This document shows, piece by piece, positions 57,097 through 64,000 of a stretch of DNA of 64,000 nt (positions are counted from its first letter, which is position 1; every line of letters starts with the position of its first letter). The DNA is from Terebella lapidaria (taxonomy: Eukaryota > Annelida > Polychaeta > Terebellida > Terebellidae). A model generated the notes under the pieces. That model was not told the origin of the DNA and made no database searches. It was given only the letters and a program-made list of their open reading frames with translations. Location of the stretch: assembly GCA_949152475.1 (NCBI GenBank), contig OX424564.1, positions 9,362,001-9,426,000 of the forward strand, given 5' to 3'. A program made the translations under genes and the position numbers.

Positions 57097-58745
57097 TAGG
57101 TTACCGGACCTATGGTCCGATAACCTATTGCCGTGGCGTTGCGTCCGTCGTCCGTCCGTCCGCCGTCGGCGGCGGCGGCGTCGTCGTCGTCGTCCGTCCA
57201 CATTTATCTTTAAAGTTTACTGTCCAATCTTTCTGAAAATTTGGGAAAAGATACCTTAAAATAATTTGAGAAGGAGGTATTTTTTAGGTTTTTGATTCTT
57301 TAATTTTTCTCAAAATGGCGGCCGTTTTCGTTGAAAAACGGTCAATTTTGAACTTTGGCGGCCATTTTCTCAAAAACTGTCTGATCAGATTTGAGATTTT
57401 TATTTCAAAAGATTCACGTTATGTACCTCTGTGATGTGTATAAGTTTGGTTGCCCTTGAATCGCCGGCCTGTGTATGGCGGCCATTTTGAATTTTCGGCG
57501 GGTCGACGAAAACATTTTTTTTCGGCCCAAATCGCATTACTATCCATTTTGGGCCATTTCCAGACAAAAAAAAAATTTTCACCCTTTGAAAAAAATTTTG
57601 GACTTAAAAAAATTTTCGGCACTTTTTTCCTTCAAAGTGGGAGCTGCCAGGACTGTACTCATAGAACGCTTGAAGATAGAGCTTAGAAATTGGCACTTTC
57701 AAATGGGAAATCATATATGGCGACTTGTGTGGTGACCTTGAATTTGACCTTGAAAGGTCAAAACAGCCATTTTTGGGTCGAAAAATGCCCAAATTTGCAC
57801 CTTGTCTGTCTTTTCTTGAAAACTGTCAGATCAGTTTTGAGATTTTGGTTTCAAAACATTTCCCTTATGTACCTTCATGAAGTGTATAAGTTTTGTTGCC
57901 CTTGAGTCGCCGGTCTCCGTGTGACAGCCATTTTGAAGTTTTGACGGGTTGGCGTAAAAAAGTTTTTTTGGCCTCAAATCGCATTACTATCCATTTTAGG
58001 CCAATTCTAGACAAAATTTTTTTTTCACATTTTGGATAAAATTTTGGACTTAGAAAATTGTCGGCACTTTTTTCCTTTATAATGGGAGCTGCCAGGACTG
58101 TGCTCATAGAACGCTTGAAGATAGAGCTTAGAAATTGGCACTTTCAAATGGGAAGTCATATATGGCGATTTGTGTGGTGACCTTGAATTTGACCTTTGAT
58201 GACCTTGAAAGGTCAAAACAGCCATTTTTGGTTTAAAAAAATGCCCAGATTTGCCTCTACAGATTAAATGCTTGTAGATAGAGCTTAAGTTTGCATTATG
58301 AGCATTGAGAAGTCATATATGGAACAACTGATGGTAACCTTGACCTTGACCTTGACCTCAGATGACCATGAGTGCTAAATGTCCGATGTGAAATGTGTAA
58401 ATTAGCCACCGAGGCTTAAACACTTGCACATACAGTTTAGGATTGTGTAGAAGCTTACAAGAAGTCATCTTGGAGACCTGGAATTTGACCTTATATATGA
58501 CATGGAAATCCAAATCTCACAACCTTGCCTGACCTGACATGTGTAAATTGGCCTCTACAGACAAAATACTTGTTGACAGAGCTTATATGTTTGTATTATG
58601 AACATATATGAAGTCATATGCAGCATACCCAATGGTGATATTACAGTTCACAAAGATGACCTTGATTGGTAAATCTCAAAGTCATATGTCACTTGCAATG
58701 CTTAAAGCCAAAATTGTCTGGTGACCTGTCTTAGCCCTTGGGCTA
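57097..58745 (+). mobile_element. Hairpin-ended repeat element, empty site visible
   Basis: The left end is a near-palindrome (TAGGTTACCGGACC, then GTCCGATAACCTA) followed by CGTCGTCCGTCC triplet-rich sequence. The body has two diverged ~430-bp direct repeats (57360-57780 and 57800-58230) and AGGTCA words. The right end is the palindrome TTAGCCCTTGGGCTAA. Sequence on both sides continues uninterrupted in the duplicate at 63640-63680, which shows the uninserted state. Relatives occur at 38770-40625 and about 60000-60830. It has no inverted termini and no coding capacity. Confidence 0.8.
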
Positions 58746-58747
58746 AT

Positions 58748-59544
58748 TTTTGTTCGTTCTAATTTGCCTTTATTCATCAAATATACAGCACAGCAGATAC
58801 AAGTTTTTTTTTTCTTTGGTATTTTTTCATACTCCCAGTTTTCTGGTGTCAATCTTCACTGCTACTGTAATAAATATTGTTATGTTATATATATTGAAAT
58901 ATTGTCACAGTTCCCATTTGTACACTTTTGTCCAAGTAAATAAAGTGCTTTGGAATGTGACTTCAAAGACTTTGTTACCGGTACATTGAACTGCAGGAAT
59001 ACCATAATTTCACATTTAATAACATAGATGAAACACAATTTCTGGGCTATAGCAGTTAAACGTTGTGTGCGGAAATCAGAGACATAAATTATCACTGATT
59101 ACATTGGATAAAACATCGTGATATAAGTGCTATATACTGTCATACAACCAGGAAGGTGTAGAAAGTGGAAACAGAATAAATGAGTTGTGACAAACGATTT
59201 ATGCAACTGACAAGTGATGGCTTCACAGTAAGTCAAGTGTCCACTTGTTGGTCATCAGTATGTATATGGTCCTTCAAACTTATGTTTCATGATAATGTTT
59301 TGTGCATTCAGCAAGAGAATGCGCCACACATATCACGGTTTATCACGGTTTGTATAAAATTCCTGAGGAAAACCCACACGTATAAATATATATGTATATC
59401 TATGGATCGAGATTTACGAGTTACTAAGTATGAGTTCATACTTCCGTTCTTGTCTTGGGTATACGCACGCAGTTATTCAAATGAATAAAGAATGCAAAGC
59501 AAACTGCACTTTTGGAAGATATGTGTAAAAGGAAAGAACAAAAG
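58748..59544. other. Non-coding flank before the mucin-like gene
   Basis: The first part (to about 58950) matches 63665-64000, including TATTGAAATATTGTCACAGT and an AATAAA. The rest presumably includes the promoter and 5' UTR of the mucin-like gene, but I see no strong TATA or initiator to place the start. Confidence 0.5.
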
Positions 59545-62500
59545 ATGTCTGTAAATTTTTATCTCTGGATAATTTTCATGGGCAAAATGACGTCAGGTGC
59601 CTCAGGTATGTATCCATAAATGTATAGGCTGTTTTCAATCAAATCAATCATACCATAGGCTATTATCAATTGAATACATATGATGATATTTTAAAAACAA
59701 TACAAAAATGTTGAATATTGTTCTTGCAAAAAATGACGTAAAGATATAGAGAAAGGGCTACTTTTTTGCGGCAACTATTGTTCAAACATCAAAAAAAAAA
59801 TCGATCAAGAAAAAATCATGAAAAAAAGGACACATGCACATGAGAACTTGCTATTATTTTATCACACTTATATACACAACTTGATATTAATATTTCTCAA
59901 CTGTTAACTGCTTGTCTCTATTATTATTATATAATTATATTATTTTAATAAGATCATTTCGCATTCCCTTTATTATCATGTGTACGGTTTTGTCAATTTA
60001 TTTTCTAAGTTTTAGCCCCATATGTCGTGGTCAAACTGTTGACCGTCCGTCGTACGTCCGCCATGGTCTGTAATTCTTTTTTAACATGATGCATTTCCTT
60101 ATAAGTTCGCCGGTACAAATCTTTAGCCAATACCTGACTGTTTAAAAATAAATAGCCCAAGGACTTTTGAACTTTGGCAGTAATTTTCTCTATATCTGTT
60201 CACGAACCCTTTTCCTTAATTTTGCACAAGCATGACATTCCATGCCGTCTGTACAGTGTGTTAAGATAGAATGCGTTGAATCCAAAGTAACCTTCACTGT
60301 ATTTTATTTTTTTATTTATTTGTTTATTATAGTCTCACCCAGTAAATATATCAGTAAAACCATTTACATACATTTAAGATCAAATACCTAAACATGGCCA
60401 CTCTATAGAGTGCGCCACACAAATGGAGACAAAACATATGTAGATACAGCTTGGGTCCGTATTATTAGCATATAGGAAGACATATATGGCATTTTGTGGC
60501 ATTAAACTTGGTTTAAATGATCTTGAGTGGTAATTCTCCGGGTCATGCATGTCTGTGCTGAAGATGTGACCTATATCACGTAATGAAAATTATCGAGTCT
60601 ATATGAAGTCATGTATTGAGCGACTGTCGAACGCCTTGAATATTACTTACGATGACATTGGATTTCCTCTTGAAATAAAAAGTATGAGATTCGAAAAATC
60701 TTGAAATTGTCCTTTTATAACATTCAAAAGTCAAAATGGTAATTTCAGTGAACAACAACAAGTTGTTTGGCATTACACTTTACCTTTCTCTGGTGACCCT
60801 TCTTAGCTTTTGGGCTATTTCTTGTTGAATCGGCTTGTTTCCAAGTGCATTATGCATGGCACTGAACCATAATGCACAACAAGCTGACTCAACAAAAACG
60901 CACCCACGTCGTCTTCAGGCCTTGACCTAAAAAATATAATTTCGACAAATGGTACATTTTCTTGTTACAGCTACCTCGACATAATTTTTTTTTTGCGTTA
61001 TTTCAATTACAGCGACAACTGAAGCCGAAATAGTCACACGGAACGAGTACACAACACTGGAAATAAAACCAGAAACTACTACGGCAGTATATTTCACCCT
61101 GGAATCAGGCCCCGCGAAGGTGACAACAACAGCAGCAACTACAACACAACACCCCACAACACAAGAAAACACAGCAACTGACATACCAGCTACAGGAACA
61201 ACCAAAGCAGCACATCGAACAACAATTGCCTACACAGCAAATGACTTACCAACCACAACAGAATTACCAGCACATGGAACAACAATTGCCTACACAGCAA
61301 ATGACTTACCAACCACAACAGAATTACCAGCACATGGAACAACAATTGTAGACATAACAAATGAAATACCAGCTACAACAGAAACAACAAAGACATCAAG
61401 TCAACCCACAACAAGTTCCACGGCCACGAGTCCGACTACGACCACCAGCACGACCACGAGTCCGACTACGACGACCACGACGGCCACGAGTCCGGACACC
61501 ACCGAGCCGTCCTGTCACTGTCAGGGCGAGGACGGAGGAGTCGGGGCAGGTATTGTCAGACATTGAATAATTCAAAAGTAAGTCATTAATTATGATGAGT
61601 AGATAATCTCGATTGTTGTTCATTAATCCTAAAAAGATGGTTGCTAAAGATTAAGCTAAAATGTAGTAAAGCAAACATGATCGTACATGTATTGTATGCC
61701 CATGCCTTGAATTGCACGTCGTCAAATGATGTATACACATATTTGTAAGAAACATTTCCATGGTTTCTGTTCCATTGAATGTGATATTCTTTATCCTTGT
61801 CAAAATTCTTACCACGCTATAGTTGAAATACTTGCATGCGTGTGACCCTGCTTAACTTGGGTGAAATTTTTCAATCCTTCTGAAGAAATAAATGAAAGAA
61901 ATGTAATGCATGAAAATGTACATGTAAAATCCTATGAAACATAAAAGGCTGTATCTCAACGGTATCATAGAAATCATAAGATACAGGCAATTATATTGCC
62001 ATTCATCAATGCTCGATGCAAGGCATACAAACGAAGCGTCGTGAAATTTCCGTTCGATTTTTAGTGTCTTATTCTGCCATACACTGTTCTTCGTCTTTTA
62101 CTTTTATTGCGCTGTCATGGATATGTCAAAAATTTAATCTTTTTGTATTTTTCATATGATTTATCGAATGATTTTATCTCAAATTGACCAACCCTATATA
62201 TCCAGATGTGATTGTACTGAGTGTCCTGGTGGGTCTATTGGTACCTGGAGCTGTCGTCATGGGAGTCTTTCTATACATGTACAAGTCAGTAGATATTTCC
62301 TTTTATATATATACATGTACATAAATACCTACGGTATATATGTGTAATATACTAGTACAGGTCCATCAAAACTCGAGTGGACATCTAATACGTGTGGGTG
62401 TCATATGCATGCAGCGGACCGGGATGGGGGGAGGGGGACGCCTCATCAAGAAGCTATCATATTAAAACTCTGGCTTATGGCCCAGTTCTGGGGCCTTCCG

Positions 62501-62929
62501 TCTGACCCCCAACTTCCCAAGCTTCGCTCGTTTCGGGTTCTTCTGGCTTCCCCTGTATCCGCCCCTGATATTGTTCAATTCTCGCAATTCTGTAGAATGT
62601 TTACCGAAAACAACTATTAAGTGCTGAATGATTTTGAGTTGATTTTTGCATTGTTCATGTTTTTTTACAGGAGTAGAATACAGGCTTTGACCAATCAGTT
62701 AGGTGGCTCTACCACTAGATCCAATCAGCTCCCTCTGGACGAGTCTCCAATCTACGCCAACCAAATGTCAACCAATCACAGTGCAGATCCCAGTCACGTG
62801 GCCGTGTCAGCGAACCAATATGAAGCAATCACCGCAGATCCCAACCAAGTCAGATTGCAAGAGTTGCAGTATGAACCAATCAACGCCGCAGCTTTGACCT
62901 CATCTCCCATATACACCTCACTCCAATGA
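59545..62929 (+). CDS. Mucin-like type I membrane protein with ITAM-like tail
   Basis: Exons 59545-59605, 61013-61549, 62206-62284 and 62671-62929 total 936 nt, 311 residues. All junctions are GT-AG and phases agree (1, 1, 2). Exon 1 is a signal peptide (MSVNFYLWIIFMG, cleavage likely near residues 18-21). Exon 2 is a Thr-rich stalk with two identical 60-bp repeats (about 61219-61338), a partial third, many TTTS runs for O-glycosylation and a CHC pair near the membrane. Exon 3 is the membrane segment (about 201-225). The 85-residue tail has Tyr254 (YANQ), Tyr276 (YEAI), Tyr293 (YEPI) and Tyr307 (YTSL). No known family is recognised; the short stalk and tail suggest a surface receptor or adhesion molecule. 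Confidence 0.85.
60000..60830 (+). mobile_element. Copy of the hairpin-ended family in intron 1 of the mucin-like gene
   Basis: Starts near GTCAAACTGTTGACCGTCCG, continues with the same GTAATTCTTTTTTAACATGA-type region, and ends GACCCTTCTTAGCTTTTGGG then CTATTTCTTGTT, matching the right end of the 57097-58745 element. It is diverged and internally deleted. Confidence 0.65.
61219..61338 (+). repeat. Coding 60-bp tandem repeat
   Basis: Two identical 60-bp units encode a 20-residue repeat containing AYTANDLPTTTELPAHGTT. A third, diverged partial unit follows (TTIVDITNEIP). Such in-frame repeats vary between alleles in mucin-like proteins. Confidence 0.85.
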
Positions 62930-62986
62930 TACAAAGACTGGCGATGTGAAAAGGAAAGTAACCTTCCATAGGAGAAGGCCAGGTAG

Positions 62987-62992
62987 AATAAA
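62987..62992 (+). terminator. Polyadenylation signal of mucin-like gene
   Basis: AATAAA 58 bp after the stop codon of the mucin-like gene. The distance is short, but the position fits the 3' end of exon 4. Confidence 0.55.
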
Positions 62993-63139
62993 CATTGCGA
63001 AACGACTGGGAGCTCATTTCACAGAGTGGATCTGTTTAGAAAAAAAAAACTTCTTGATGACAAGAACTGCGACATTCATTACAAAATGTACTTGATTCAG
63101 GACATTGAAGTGAAGAAATCAATACAATTATTATTTATT

Positions 63140-64000
63140 TAATGTATTGGTATGTTGGTCAGGTTATTGGTAGTGAGAACCATCTCCGACTGTATGATCG
63201 CTTGGCTGTTGACCTCGTTTTACATCTGCATAATCATGATTAGAACTGTAAATATGAGCGTTTGTAAGAAGTGCAAGTGGCAGTCGGGACAGAGGCATTT
63301 AAATGGATATAATGCATATAATGGACCCATTATATACTTGCTAATAAGTCAAGTCATGTCAGTGATGCTAAATGAGAGTCATCATACGTTCTTTAGTCTC
63401 AAAAAGCTAAATATGTAGGCCTACATTGACAAAAAACTAATATTTCATTACCTTGCATATAGTCACATATGTGATCATGAACATGTATATCACAAGTCAA
63501 ACATGAGATAATTGTTCATCTTACAATTACAGTAACCATGGTAACTGGTATGTTTTGAGTGTGATATATTTTGGTTGAAAATTGTTGCGATAAATCATTT
63601 CCATCACAATTGTACAGTCACCAATATGCACTGGTTCTTGTTGAATGTTCATGTGCTGGGTTTTGTTCGTTCTAATTTGCTTATGTAGCATAGTGACGAC
63701 ATGGTAGGGTTTGCTTATTGCACAGACGCCGGCAGATTTCTAAGATATTCTGTGACACTCCAGTAATGGGGTATACTTCTTTATCGTGGGGTCACTGAAC
63801 TTTACATTGGTGTCGTGACCAGGATAAGCACTGTAGCGTTGTGACGACGTGGTGCACGTGACTACACAAGCATCGCTACTGTGATAAATATTGTCACGTT
63901 ATAACATATTATACAGTATATAATATATTATATAATATATAACATATTGAAATATTGTCACAGTTCCCATTGTACATTTTTTCCTCCGAATAAATAAAGT
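63140..64000 (+). repeat. Diverged duplicate of the BTB gene 3' region
   Basis: Matches, in order and orientation, 54600-54850, 56790-57096 and 58748-58950, without the satellite block and hairpin-ended element that separate those pieces. It carries its own extra ~170 bp (63690-63860) related in inverted orientation to the repeats at 49320-49745. It ends at the window edge in AATAAATAAAG, equivalent to the AATAAAG at 58939. Confidence 0.8.

Noticed and set aside
60927..61205. Minus-strand Val-rich frame resembling a membrane protein
   Set aside because: Antisense reading of the ACA-rich start of mucin exon 2; valines arise from the complementary GT repeats.
61396..61623. Minus-strand Arg/Gly-rich frames over the Thr-rich exon
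   Set aside because: Antisense shadow of the ACG/ACC threonine repeats of the mucin-like gene.

Overview
This is eukaryotic nuclear DNA from an animal, most probably a marine invertebrate. A lophotrochozoan such as a mollusc is my best guess; a cephalochordate or hemichordate cannot be excluded. The reasons are many GT-AG introns in matching phases, several classes of animal transposon (DIRS, a CR1/L2-like LINE, hAT, a tRNA-derived SINE, TA-flanked MITEs), the abundance of the word ACATGTA, and a NO VEIN-like GHKL ATPase gene of a kind common in such genomes. Most long open frames in the window are transposon fragments or chance.

I could assemble three host genes by reading splice sites and checking phases. 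(1) On the minus strand, 33045 down to 16700, a 32-exon coding region totals 8910 nt (2969 residues). It has winged-helix/LOTUS-like N-terminal segments, a sacsin/NO VEIN-type HATPase in the middle and a C-terminal DUF3883 (PD-(D/E)XK-like) domain. (2) On the plus strand, 42731 to 53138, three coding exons make a 575-residue BTB-BACK protein resembling BTBD17, with an 8.3-kb first intron full of transposons. (3) On the plus strand, 59545 to 62929, four exons make a 311-residue type I membrane protein: signal peptide, Thr-rich mucin-like stalk, one membrane segment and a tyrosine-rich tail with an ITAM-like spacing.

Layout: 1-3330 is intergenic, with a palindromic minisatellite (about 720-1530), a CRE/E2F-bearing CpG-rich patch and degenerate repeat. 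3331-14518 is a pair of ~830-bp direct repeats bracketing a LINE, into which a complete but decayed 6.5-kb DIRS retrotransposon is inserted without target duplication. 16700-34400 is gene 1 and its inferred 5' end, with a 147-bp-unit satellite and a MITE in its introns. 35150-42000 is a repeat-rich stretch (SINE, MITEs, a perfect 72-bp-arm foldback, a 134-bp-unit tandem array). 42731-53138 is gene 2; its first intron holds a hAT-type element that carries a 4.43-kb palindrome made of two inverted copies of one transposon. 53139-58950 is 3' sequence of gene 2, interrupted by a second, oppositely oriented copy of the 147-bp satellite and by a hairpin-ended element. 59545-62929 is gene 3, followed by a diverged duplicate of gene 2's 3' region (63140-64000) that acts as an empty site for one of those insertions.

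The genes show no operon-like cooperation. Gene 1 and gene 3 both have features suggestive of signalling or defence (a GHKL plus nuclease-fold architecture with an ISRE-like site near its 5' end; an ITAM-like tail), but that is inference.
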